Shown piece after piece: positions 1 through 7,242 of a stretch of DNA of 64,000 bases. A model generated the notes under the pieces. That model saw only the letters and a program-made list of their open reading frames with translations. It had not been told where the DNA came from and did not search any database. A program made the position numbers and the translations under genes. Origin of the DNA: Acidobacteriota bacterium (GTDB lineage: Bacteria > Acidobacteriota > Terriglobia > Bryobacterales > UBA6623). Positions within the stretch are counted from its first letter, which is position 1. Each line of letters starts with the position of its first letter. Where the stretch lies: assembly GCA_016125275.1 (NCBI GenBank), contig WGMB01000002.1, positions 565,231 through 629,230 on the forward strand, written 5' to 3'.

Positions 1-1466
1 GCGACAACCGCTTCCACTTTCTGGGCGTACGGCCCGACGACGAGGACACGGGGCGAGCCGAGGCCTCCGGTCGAGCGCTGGACCGCGGCAAGTTCCGGAC
101 AGCGAATTTGCGCAACGTGGCGCTGCGGGCGCCGTTCATGCACAACGGTAGCTTGGCCTCGATCGAGGCCGTCGTGGACTTCTACGGGCGTGGCGGAGAC
201 TTCGACTCGCCCAACAAGGACCGCAACTTCGTGCGAGTGCTGGGCCTGACGGAGCAGGATCGGGCGGACTTGGTGAGCTTTCTGCACTCGTTGACGGACC
301 CGCGCGTGGCCGGCGAGGCCGCTCCCTTGTTCGACCGCCCGTTGCTCTACGCCGAATCCGCCCGCGCGCCGCTGGTGCTCGACGATGACGCAGCGGAGTT
401 GGACGTCACGGTCGTGGAACCGCCTCTATTGGGCAACCCCAGCTTTACGGTGGGCGTGGCGGGAGGACCCGCGGGGGCGGAAGCGGTGCTGGTGATCGAC
501 AGCAGCCAGCCGGCGCGCGGGAGCGCCATTCCGGCCGAGGCTTCGTTCGCCCGCCGCACGGTGCCCTTGAAGGCGTCCGACGGCAGCCCCGGCTACGGCT
601 CGGTGAGCTTTGCCCTCCCCTCGGACCCGGCGATGGAAGGCATGACCCTGTACGGCCGCTGGTACGTCAACGCCGGCGGACGCATTCAGACCAGCCCGGC
701 GTTTCGGATGACGCTATTCGCGCCATTGGCGACCGCACCGCCGATGACGTTGCTGTCGACGGTTTCGGCGGCCAGCCTGCGGCTCGGCGTGGTCGCCCCG
801 GCCTCGATTGTCAGCGGCTTCGGGCAAGAACTGGCGTCGGTGACGGCGATCGCCGAGGAGTTGCCGCTGCCGACGACGCTGGGCGACGTGCGCGTGAGCG
901 TACGTGACAGCCTGGGCGTGGAGCGGGACGCCGGCCTGTTCTTCGTCTCGCCGGGACAGATCAACTACCAGGTTCCGGCCGGAGCTGCGTCAGGCGAGGC
1001 CGCCGTGACGGTCTTTGTGGCGGGCCGCGCGGCGTCGAGCGGAGCGCTGCAGGTAGCGCCGATCGCGCCGGCGCTGTTCACTGCCAACGCCAACGGCCGT
1101 GGACCGGCGGCGGCGCAGGCGTTGCGCGTGGCCGCGGACGGATCGCAGTCGATCGAGCCCGTGACCGCCTATGACGGAGCGCTGGGCCAGCACGTCGCCG
1201 CGGAGCTCGACCTCGGCCCGGCCGAGGAGCAGCTCTTTCTGCTGCTGTACGGGACCGGCGTTCGCGCGCACGGCGAGACGCCCGTGGCGGCCCGCATCGG
1301 CGGCGAGGAAGCCGAGGTCCTCTTTGCCGGCGAGCAGCCGCAATTCGTGGGCGTGGACCAGATCAACGTCCGCATCCCGCGCTCGCTGCAGAGCCGCGGC
1401 CTGGCGGATGTGGTCGTGCTGGTGGGCGATCAAGCCGCCAACACCGTGCAGATCCGAATCCGCTAG
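1..1466 (+). CDS. Di-haem cytochrome c peroxidase (C-terminal part) fused to a TIGR03437-type domain, 5' partial
   Basis: The reading frame is open from the left window edge (codons in phase with position 3), so the real start lies upstream. The first residues contain FRTANLRNVALRAPFMHNGS, the hallmark of the C-terminal haem domain of MauG/cytochrome c peroxidase proteins; the Met of MHNG is the usual distal haem ligand. After about residue 100 the sequence changes to a beta-rich region with a C-terminal domain (about 230 residues, including SPGQINYQVPAGA and LYGTGVR) typical of TIGR03437, a domain best known from Solibacter exported proteins. Known role of the peroxidase family: periplasmic electron transfer to peroxide or oxidative modification. 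Inferred: a secreted or periplasmic redox protein tethered through the TIGR03437 module. The missing N-terminal half prevents checking the CxxCH motifs. Confidence 0.85.
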   Translation, partial: DNRFHFLGVRPDDEDTGRAEASGRALDRGKFRTANLRNVALRAPFMHNGSLASIEAVVDFYGRGGDFDSPNKDRNFVRVLGLTEQDRADLVSFLHSLTDPRVAGEAAPLFDRPLLYAESARAPLVLDDDAAELDVTVVEPPLLGNPSFTVGVAGGPAGAEAVLVIDSSQPARGSAIPAEASFARRTVPLKASDGSPGYGSVSFALPSDPAMEGMTLYGRWYVNAGGRIQTSPAFRMTLFAPLATAPPMTLLSTVSAASLRLGVVAPASIVSGFGQELASVTAIAEELPLPTTLGDVRVSVRDSLGVERDAGLFFVSPGQINYQVPAGAASGEAAVTVFVAGRAASSGALQVAPIAPALFTANANGRGPAAAQALRVAADGSQSIEPVTAYDGALGQHVAAELDLGPAEEQLFLLLYGTGVRAHGETPVAARIGGEEAEVLFAGEQPQFVGVDQINVRIPRSLQSRGLADVVVLVGDQAANTVQIRIR

Positions 1467-1510
1467 TCTTCCGCTTTCCTCCCTCCCTTCCCTCCTGAGC
1501 CGATACCGGC

Positions 1511-1547
1511 GCGGGCTTCCGGCCCGTGCGGCCGAGGGCTCGGTTTT
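1511..1547 (+). terminator. Possible intrinsic terminator of the peroxidase gene
   Basis: Two small hairpins in series (CGGGC/GCCCG at 1512-1526 and CCGA/TCGG at 1532-1543) are followed by four T residues and an abrupt shift to AT-rich sequence. Stems are short, so this is only a candidate. Confidence 0.35.
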
Positions 1548-1554
1548 CTAACAT

Positions 1555-1583
1555 TTTTATCTTGCAACTGATTTGCATATATT
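1555..1583 (+). promoter_or_regulatory. Candidate promoter of the micro-gene chain
   Basis: The stretch 1548-1640 is the most AT-rich DNA in the first 10 kb. A good -10 hexamer TATATT lies at 1578-1583 with a poor T-rich -35 (TTTTAT, 1555-1560) 17 bases upstream. The repeated element TTGCA (1562-1566 and 1573-1577, 11-base period) could be an operator. It would leave an untranslated leader of about 145 bases before the first small gene at 1737. Nothing else was recognised between 1467 and 1736. Confidence 0.25.
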
Positions 1584-1736
1584 GATACGCTGTTCCGAGA
1601 TCGCAGAGACGCCCCGCCTACTTACTTTTATTGGACGGGACGAATGGAGCGAGAGCCCTCGGGGCGCAGCCGAGGGTCAACAATCGCAACGCCGCTGCGC
1701 AATGGCCGTTCGAAGCGAGCTCGGGAGACTTGCCGC

Positions 1737-1895
1737 ATGCGTCGCCATCACGTCCGCTACCTGATCGTTCTCGTCGCATCCTTGCTGGCCCAGACGGCTC
1801 TGTTGATGCATGTATCGGGAGCCTTCGAGAGATCGGGCGGCGCCTCGCGCCCCGCCGTCGGACTGGCTCGAACCCCTTCCAGAGGTGAGCAATGA
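1737..1895 (+). CDS. Small single-pass membrane peptide, first of four overlapping micro-genes (52 aa)
   Basis: Seen: ATG at 1737 preceded by GGGAG; a positively charged start (MRRHHVRY) then one hydrophobic helix at about residues 8-24, then a polar Gly/Arg/Pro tail. The helix could be an uncleaved anchor or a signal peptide. Its TGA overlaps the ATG of the next gene (ATGA), which argues for translational coupling. A longer start at 1644 is open but has no ribosome binding site and adds a low-complexity Arg-rich extension. No family recognised. Inferred: membrane partner of the small soluble proteins encoded by the next two genes. Confidence 0.5.
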   Translation: MRRHHVRYLIVLVASLLAQTALLMHVSGAFERSGGASRPAVGLARTPSRGEQ

Positions 1896-2092
1896 TAGCA
1901 ACTCAACTGCATGTCGAATGCGCCGAAGACGGCGCCATTTGGCTATTCGGCCCCCGATTCCGCCGCCGACTCGATCTCGGGGAGCTGGCCGTCCTGGCGA
2001 GAGCCATCTGCAGGGCGCGTCACCGGGCGGACAGCCAGATGCAATCCGGTTGCCCTGCCGAAGCGTCGCCGGAGGACCGTCGTGCCGCTTGA
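1892..2092 (+). CDS. Small hypothetical protein, second micro-gene (66 aa)
   Basis: ATG at 1892 follows a strong AGAGGTGA ribosome binding site at the usual distance and overlaps the preceding stop by four bases. The protein starts MIATQLHVECAEDGAIWLFG, which reads like a short beta hairpin, followed by an Arg-rich stretch and an amphipathic helix (LGELAVLARAI). No cofactor motif or family is recognised. The ribosome binding site, the start/stop overlaps on both sides and the protein-like composition are the reasons to call it a gene. Confidence 0.6.
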   Translation: MIATQLHVECAEDGAIWLFGPRFRRRLDLGELAVLARAICRARHRADSQMQSGCPAEASPEDRRAA

Positions 2093-2306
2093 CCAGCAAG
2101 TCCTTGCGCACTATGAACGCTTTGGGTCCGTCACGCGCTGTTCGCACGGCTGCGTGCACCTGCAACTGGGACAGATGTCGCTCTCGCTGACGGCTGAGCA
2201 GTATCTGCGCTTCGTCGCGATGGTCTCTGAGAGCGCTGCGAACTTCGAGTTTTTTCGGAGTGCGCTCACGGAGAGCGAGCAGGATGATCGGGACGAAACC
2301 GCGTAG
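2082..2306 (+). CDS. Small conserved-looking protein, third micro-gene (74 aa)
   Basis: GTG at 2082 lies inside the end of the previous gene, six bases after a perfect GGAGGA (2071-2076). The encoded protein contains CSHGCVHLQLGQMSLSL followed by TAEQYLRFVAMV, a beta hairpin followed by a helix; the pattern Cys/Gly-x-HL-x-x-G-x-x-x-x-(R/S)L-(S/T)-x-E-x-(F/Y) is what I associate with unnamed small bacterial proteins, but I cannot name the family. A longer upstream frame exists but would discard the ideal ribosome binding site. Probably made in stoichiometric coupling with its neighbours. Confidence 0.65.
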   Translation: MPLDQQVLAHYERFGSVTRCSHGCVHLQLGQMSLSLTAEQYLRFVAMVSESAANFEFFRSALTESEQDDRDETA

Positions 2307-2412
2307 GCGCGCCGAGCTATTGGAAGCGGCCGGACACTGGGTCACGGCCGCCATCTGGATCGCAGGGCTGCTGTTCGCGGCCTCGGCGCTGCCGACGCAG
2401 GGCGGCCCGTAG
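2284..2412 (+). CDS. Small single-pass membrane peptide, fourth micro-gene (42 aa)
   Basis: ATG at 2284 overlaps the third micro-gene by 23 bases and is directly preceded by AGG. The 42-residue product has an N-terminal basic segment (KPRRRAELLE) and a hydrophobic helix at about residues 20-36 (VTAAIWIAGLLFAASA), then a short polar end. It stops three bases before the convergent gene on the other strand. No family recognised. It mirrors the first micro-gene: the chain has a membrane peptide at each end and two soluble proteins in the middle. Confidence 0.5.
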   Translation: MIGTKPRRRAELLEAAGHWVTAAIWIAGLLFAASALPTQGGP

Positions 2413-2415
2413 GCG

Positions 2416-3036
2416 CTAGCCTTCGGCTTCGGCCTCGCTCCACTGCTCCTCGAGAATGCGGGCGTACTCTCCGGAAGCGTAGAGCGTGAACGGGAACTTG
2501 TCGCCGGGCAGCTTGGGCGCCTTGCGCATGTCCTGCCAGGCGGCGTAAGCGTAGTCGGCGTAGCGGTAGTAGAACCGCAGATAGTCCGCCTGCAAGGTCT
2601 GGATTTCCGGGGGCTCGCGGAACTGATTGTGGAGCCCGATGGAGCGGGAAAAGATGCGGGCGTACTCCACCACGCCCCAGTTGCGCAGCTTCTCGGCCAC
2701 GTCGGGAGGGGTCTGCTCGATCAGCAGTTGGGCGAAGCTCTGGCGGGGGATGCGCCGGCTCGCCAGCTCCGGCTCGCGCTCACAGCAGTCCATGCACTGG
2801 TCCAGCCAGCGGCAGACGTCCTTGCCGACGTAGAACACCATGCGCAGCTCGGTGAAGCGGCCTTCGAGCACTTGTTGCTCGAAAGCGGAGTCCTCGGCGC
2901 CGCCTTCCCGCAGGATGTTGAGCGTCGCCCGCGCGCTCTCCAGGACGCGCACGGTCGTGGCCGACTCGGTAAAGGGATGCAGAATCAGCGGCGGCAAGGG
3001 GTGTACGGACTCGAAAGGGGTCTGGGACTGCGACAT
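2416..3036 (-). CDS. Conserved-looking hypothetical protein, mostly helical (206 aa)
   Basis: The ATG at 3036 (protein MSQSQTPFES...) is preferred over an in-frame TTG four codons upstream. The product is acidic, predicted largely alpha-helical, soluble, with no signal peptide or membrane segment. A cluster of cysteines (CRWLDQCMDCCERE, about residues 79-92) stands out and could bind a metal or form disulfides. It contains many aromatic residues near the end (DYLRFYYRYADYAYAAW). I do not recognise a family. It is a single gene, convergent with the micro-gene chain and divergent from the methyltransferase-like gene at 3248. Confidence 0.75.
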   Translation of the reverse strand: MSQSQTPFESVHPLPPLILHPFTESATTVRVLESARATLNILREGGAEDSAFEQQVLEGRFTELRMVFYVGKDVCRWLDQCMDCCEREPELASRRIPRQSFAQLLIEQTPPDVAEKLRNWGVVEYARIFSRSIGLHNQFREPPEIQTLQADYLRFYYRYADYAYAAWQDMRKAPKLPGDKFPFTLYASGEYARILEEQWSEAEAEG

Positions 3037-3247
3037 CGTGACTACCAAAACATCTCATCGGCCGAAGATGCGCACCAAGTATGGCATAGCGATTCCGACC
3101 CGAAAACCCCGGACTCTTGCTGAGAGGGGGATAGGCCGAAAGGACTACAGGGCTAGGCCCGGAGGCCGTTCCGGGACGGCTGGATGGGTTCCGATTGTGG
3201 CGCCCGGGGTTGGACGACGACGCTCGATCGAGTAGCATCGACAGGCG

Positions 3248-3916
3248 ATGAGTAGACGATCCATCCCGACTTTCTCCCCGAGCCGAAGAGTGTTCCTGGC
3301 GCACCTGCTCGCCGGTTCCGCGGCGTTGGCGCAGAAAGAGTCCACGAGCCCATGGGACGCGGCCTACCTGACCGACAATCCGTCCTTCAACTTGGAGGCG
3401 AACTCCTTTTTGGTGCACGTAGCCGAGGGGCTGTCCCCTGGCCGAGCGCTGGATGTGGGCATGGGCCAAGGCCGCAACGCCCTACACTTGGCGCGTCGAG
3501 GATGGAAGGTCTCGGGATTCGACGTTTCTCGAGCCGGCATCGCTCAGGCGCTCCAAAGAGCTTCGGACGAAGAGCTTGTGATCGACGCCGTCGTGCAGAG
3601 CGCCCAGGAGTATGACTGGGGGAGCGAGCGCTGGGATCTGATCGTGCTGGCCTACTTCCCGTTCCTCCGGCCGTCTCTGCCCTCGATCCTCTCCAGCCTA
3701 AGGCCGGGAGGCAGCGTGGTGGTCGAGGCCTACCATGCCGACTCCGCTCGAGACCGTCCGCCCGGACCTGGAGCGGGAGTCACGTTCTCCACCAACGAGC
3801 TTCCGCGCCTCTTCGCCGACCTGCGGCTCCTCGAATATCACGATCTTCGAGCCCAGGCCGATTGGGGGCTTTTTGAGACGCGACTCGTCCGGCTCCACGC
3901 ACGGAAGGAAGCTTAG
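3248..3916 (+). CDS. Class I SAM-dependent methyltransferase-like protein with Tat-like signal (222 aa)
   Basis: A Rossmann methyltransferase core is visible: motif I ALDVGMGQGRNALHLARRG (SAM-binding glycine loop, about residues 66-84), the following acidic residue of strand 2 in GFDVS, and a motif near DLIVLAYFPF. The nearest known group is the TehB/UbiE-like small methyltransferases. Unusually, the N-terminus reads RRVFLAHLLAGSAALAQ after a polar start, a twin-arginine-type export signal. SAM is not expected outside the cytoplasm, so either the signal is not used, or the protein acts before or without export, or it binds another ligand. Single gene; convergent with the FG-GAP lipoprotein gene nine bases on. 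Confidence 0.8.
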   Translation: MSRRSIPTFSPSRRVFLAHLLAGSAALAQKESTSPWDAAYLTDNPSFNLEANSFLVHVAEGLSPGRALDVGMGQGRNALHLARRGWKVSGFDVSRAGIAQALQRASDEELVIDAVVQSAQEYDWGSERWDLIVLAYFPFLRPSLPSILSSLRPGGSVVVEAYHADSARDRPPGPGAGVTFSTNELPRLFADLRLLEYHDLRAQADWGLFETRLVRLHARKEA

Positions 3917-3925
3917 TCCCAGCGG

Positions 3926-5359
3926 CTACGGCATCGGCAAATGCTGGCTTTCGCTGGCGCGGGCGGGCTGGAAGTTCGGGACCGGCTGCTTCGTGCGCAC
4001 CTGCTCCAACCAGAGCACTCCGTCGAATTCGGCGCTGTTGCCACGCGTCGTCACGAAATCCACGTCGCCGTCGCCGTCCAGATCGCGCGGGATGAAGGCA
4101 TCGTACATCCCTCGCTTGCGGCGGCTGATGTTGTGCAAAGTCCACTCTTGCGAGACGTCCTCGGGCTGCTCCCACCAGGCGAGCCGCCCTACGGCGTTGT
4201 CGACGGTGACCTTGTCGCTGTCCGCCTCGCGCAGGCCGCTGCTGTACCCCCCGGTCATCAGGTCGAGCCGCCCGTCGCCGTTGATGTCGGCCAAGGCGAG
4301 GCCGGTGGAGGTATCCGGACCAAGGTCGCCGATCTTGTGCAGCGGCCAGGGCTGATCGAAGCCGGCGGGCTGCTCCATCCAGACCACGATGAGGGGCGTC
4401 TCCTGCAGGATCACGTCCAGCCGGCCGTCCTTGTTCATGTCCTCGAAGACGACGTTCATGCCGGTCAGCCGCTTGCCCTGGAATTTCTCGGGCTTGGGCT
4501 CATTGCGGCCGGTGACCTCGATGGCGTGATAGACGAACTCCGGCGGCGAACCGCCTTGGTTCTCGAACCAGAAGGGCCGCATCTCAAACCGCGTACCGCT
4601 GAAGATCTCGAGGTCGCCGTCGCCGTCCAAGTCCACCGGCTGGGCGTTCATCGGCAGCTTTACTTGGTAGAGGACGTGCTCTTCCCACTGGTCCCCCTCG
4701 GCCAGAGGATCAGCGGGGAGGTCGAACCAGGAGACGGCCTTGTCCTCGAAGGCGTCCGGACGGCTGCCCAAGTAGCCCAGCTGGTCGCCCTTGTTCGGCG
4801 CGGAGACCTCGGGGCGGCCGTCGCCGTCGTAGTCGGCGAAGAAGACGCGGATCCAGGAGCCGCGCATCTGCGTCTTGCGCGGAATGGTGCGAGGCCAGTC
4901 GCCGGAACGGATCTGCGGGACGTTGCCCGGGTTCTGGAAGTAGATCAGGTGGGCGAGCTCGCTGGCGACCACGATGTCCGGCCAGCCGTCGCCGTTAGCG
5001 TCGGCCACTGAGGCGTCCTCGGCCGCGGCGGCTTCGGCGCCTTCGGCGAGAGTCGCCAGAACCCACTTGTCGGGATCGCCGGTGCCGAAGGCCAACCGCA
5101 CGTGATGGTTGTCCTCATGGACGGAGACGATGTCCTCGAAGCCGTCCTGGTCCAAGTCGGCCATCTGGAGGCCGTCGCCGCCGCGAATGGGGACGCCGCC
5201 GTTGACGCCTTCGTCGTCAATGAGATGCTCCTTCCACGAAATGTAGCTGCCGTCAGCGGCCTTGGCGTCAGTGGGAGTCTCGGCCACGGTCAAGGGTTTG
5301 GAGCAGCCCAGGGCCAGCATCGACAGCAGGAAGATCGAAATCGCGGAAGTCCGAAGCAT
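3926..5359 (-). CDS. FG-GAP/VCBS repeat lipoprotein (477 aa)
   Basis: The N-terminus is a lipoprotein signal (LLSMLALGC, Cys at residue 19). The rest is a series of FG-GAP/VCBS repeats, each with a calcium-binding DxDxDGxxD loop, for example DLDQDGFED, DANGDGWPD, DYDGDGRPE, DLDGDGDLE, DMNKDGRLD, DINGDGRLD and DLDGDGDVD; about seven are visible, enough for a beta propeller. Known for the family: extracellular or surface-attached propellers in adhesion or polymer binding. Inferred: an outer-membrane or periplasmic anchored propeller. It is transcribed alone, away from the caspase-FGE gene. Confidence 0.85.
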   Translation of the reverse strand: MLRTSAISIFLLSMLALGCSKPLTVAETPTDAKAADGSYISWKEHLIDDEGVNGGVPIRGGDGLQMADLDQDGFEDIVSVHEDNHHVRLAFGTGDPDKWVLATLAEGAEAAAAEDASVADANGDGWPDIVVASELAHLIYFQNPGNVPQIRSGDWPRTIPRKTQMRGSWIRVFFADYDGDGRPEVSAPNKGDQLGYLGSRPDAFEDKAVSWFDLPADPLAEGDQWEEHVLYQVKLPMNAQPVDLDGDGDLEIFSGTRFEMRPFWFENQGGSPPEFVYHAIEVTGRNEPKPEKFQGKRLTGMNVVFEDMNKDGRLDVILQETPLIVVWMEQPAGFDQPWPLHKIGDLGPDTSTGLALADINGDGRLDLMTGGYSSGLREADSDKVTVDNAVGRLAWWEQPEDVSQEWTLHNISRRKRGMYDAFIPRDLDGDGDVDFVTTRGNSAEFDGVLWLEQVRTKQPVPNFQPARASESQHLPMP

Positions 5360-5434
5360 CGCGCCCGATTCTAGCAGGCGGAAAGAGAGGTCCGAGCGGG
5401 CGTTCCGTCGCTTACCCTAATCGAGGAGAGAAGC

Positions 5435-7174
5435 ATGCGACGCGCCCTCTTGCTTTTGGTCCTGTCCCTGACCGCAACCGCCGTTTGCGCCGCCCAGTCG
5501 CCGTCGACCCGTGACCTGACGCTCACCCAGCCGACCCGGCGGGCGCTGCTGATCGGCAACGATTCGTACCAGCACGTGCGCCCGCTGCGCAACGCGGTCA
5601 ACGACGCCCGGGACCTCAACGCCAGGCTCGAGCGGCTAGGCTTCGACACGATCATCGGGACGGATCTGGATCTGCGAGGCATGGAGCAGGCCATCGACGC
5701 CTTCATCCGCTCGATCGAACCGGGGGACGTGGCGCTGTTTCACTTCTCCGGGCACGGGCTGCAGTCGGACCAAGAGAACTACTTGATTCCGGTGGACTTC
5801 GAGCTGAGAGACCGCGCCAGCCTGCGCTACGAGGCCTACTCGGCCGCCAAGCTGCAGGATCGGCTCAACGAAGCCGGCGCGCGCCTGAGCCTGGTGCTGC
5901 TCGACGCCTGCCGCACCAATGGCTTCGATGGTTCCCGCGGGGCGACCGGGCTGGCTCCGATGAACCCGGCGCACGGCAGCTTCATCGCCTTCGCCACCGG
6001 CCCCGGCAAGACCGCCGACGACAACCCGGACGGACGCAACGGCTTGTTCACGGGCGTGCTGCTCGAAACCCTCGACCAGCCGGGCCTGGAGCTGACCGAC
6101 GTATTTCGCGAGATTCGCGAGCGCGTTTCGGCGCGGTCGGAGGGGCGGCAGGTTCCTTGGACGATTTCGAGCGTGTTGGGCCGCTTCTATTTCGATCCGA
6201 ACGAGACGCAGGGCCTGCCGGCAGCCCATGCTGCGGAGGTTTCGGCCCCGCCGAGCGCCAACGTTGATATAGCCTACTGGTCCTCGATTCGCGACAGCTC
6301 CAACCCGCAAGCCTTCCAGTCCTACCTGAGCCGCTTTCCGGATGGTGAGTTTGCGGACCTGGCGAAACTACGGCTGGATGAGCTGGGTGCGGCGTCCTCG
6401 GGAGGGCCTAAACCGAGCGAGGTGCGGGTGAACCCCGCTGACCGGCAGGAGTATGTATGGATTCCGGGCGGCGCCTTCCAGCAGGGCTGCATCCCGGGCG
6501 ACGGGGCTTGCCGCGAAGACGAGCGCCCGCGTCGGCAGGTGGAGCTGGAGCAGGGCTTCTGGCTGCGGCGGACGGAGACGAGCGTAGCCGAGTACAAGGC
6601 CTACGCCAAGACGAGCCGCAAGCCCATGCCGCCGGCGCCGGGCTATCTGCCGCCGCTGCTGCCGCTGTTGCCGCCGGTTGCGTTGGGCTTCAACCCTGGT
6701 TGGAAGCTGACGGACCATCCCATCAGCAACCTCGACTGGCAGCAGGCCGCGGACTACTGCCGAGAGGCCGCCGGAGGGCGGTTGCCGACCGAAGCGGAGT
6801 GGGAGCGGGCGGCGCGGGGCGGCCGCGACGGCCAAGCCTACCCCTGGGGCGACGCCGTATCCCGCGACAAGGCCAACTACGGCGCCGACGAGAACAGCGG
6901 CGCCGGCAAGGCCGAGGGCGGCGATCGCTGGGTCAACACCGCCCCGGTCGCCAGCTTTCCCGCCAACGACTACGGGCTGTACGACATGGCCGGGAACCTG
7001 TGGGAGTGGACCAGCGATCCGTTCGGCGACGGGACCGAGCGCGTAGTGCGGGGCGGCGCCTGGGACACGCCGGCGTCCGCCCTGCGCTCAAGCGCGCGGA
7101 GCCACTACTCGGCCGCGGCGCAGAACATGTGGGTCGGCTTTCGCTGCGCCGTGGCGGACATCCCCAAACCCTGA
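5435..7174 (+). CDS. Exported caspase-like peptidase fused to a formylglycine-generating-enzyme/sulfatase-modifying domain (579 aa)
   Basis: ATG at 5435 follows GAGGAGAG. Residues 1-20 are a signal peptide. Residues 34-253 form a C14/metacaspase-type domain with the catalytic dyad in place: His107 in HFSGHG and Cys159 in LLDACR. A linker with a short helical motif (SNPQAFQSYLSRFPDGEFA, about 289-307) leads to an FGE-sulfatase/SUMF1 domain (338-575) with the family landmarks RLPTEAEWERAARGG, YPWGD, GLYDMAGNLWEW, VVRGGAW and VGFRCA. Known: such caspase-FGE fusions occur in bacteria with complex lifestyles; many FGE-like domains are not sulfatase activators. Function is inferred: a periplasmic caspase-like protease with a C-lectin-like FGE domain for binding or modification. 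Convergent with the TonB receptor gene. Confidence 0.88.
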   Translation: MRRALLLLVLSLTATAVCAAQSPSTRDLTLTQPTRRALLIGNDSYQHVRPLRNAVNDARDLNARLERLGFDTIIGTDLDLRGMEQAIDAFIRSIEPGDVALFHFSGHGLQSDQENYLIPVDFELRDRASLRYEAYSAAKLQDRLNEAGARLSLVLLDACRTNGFDGSRGATGLAPMNPAHGSFIAFATGPGKTADDNPDGRNGLFTGVLLETLDQPGLELTDVFREIRERVSARSEGRQVPWTISSVLGRFYFDPNETQGLPAAHAAEVSAPPSANVDIAYWSSIRDSSNPQAFQSYLSRFPDGEFADLAKLRLDELGAASSGGPKPSEVRVNPADRQEYVWIPGGAFQQGCIPGDGACREDERPRRQVELEQGFWLRRTETSVAEYKAYAKTSRKPMPPAPGYLPPLLPLLPPVALGFNPGWKLTDHPISNLDWQQAADYCREAAGGRLPTEAEWERAARGGRDGQAYPWGDAVSRDKANYGADENSGAGKAEGGDRWVNTAPVASFPANDYGLYDMAGNLWEWTSDPFGDGTERVVRGGAWDTPASALRSSARSHYSAAAQNMWVGFRCAVADIPKP

Positions 7175-7189
7175 TCTCTCAGCGAAGAC

Positions 7190-7217
7190 GGCCACCCTCC
7201 CTGCCGGGAAGGCGGCC
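7190..7217. terminator. Hairpin between two convergent genes
   Basis: A 12-base stem with two mismatches (7190-7201 against 7206-7217) and a four-base loop lies between the stop codons of the caspase-FGE gene and the TonB receptor gene. There is no T tract, so it would be a weak bidirectional terminator or a transcript end stabiliser. Confidence 0.4.
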
Positions 7218-7242
7218 GCCGGTTGTCGCCTGTCGATCGCGC

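Noticed and set aside
3941-5011. Open frame opposite the FG-GAP lipoprotein gene
   Set aside because: Antisense shadow of the Asp/Gly repeats; produces repetitive Val/Leu/Arg sequence with no ribosome binding site.
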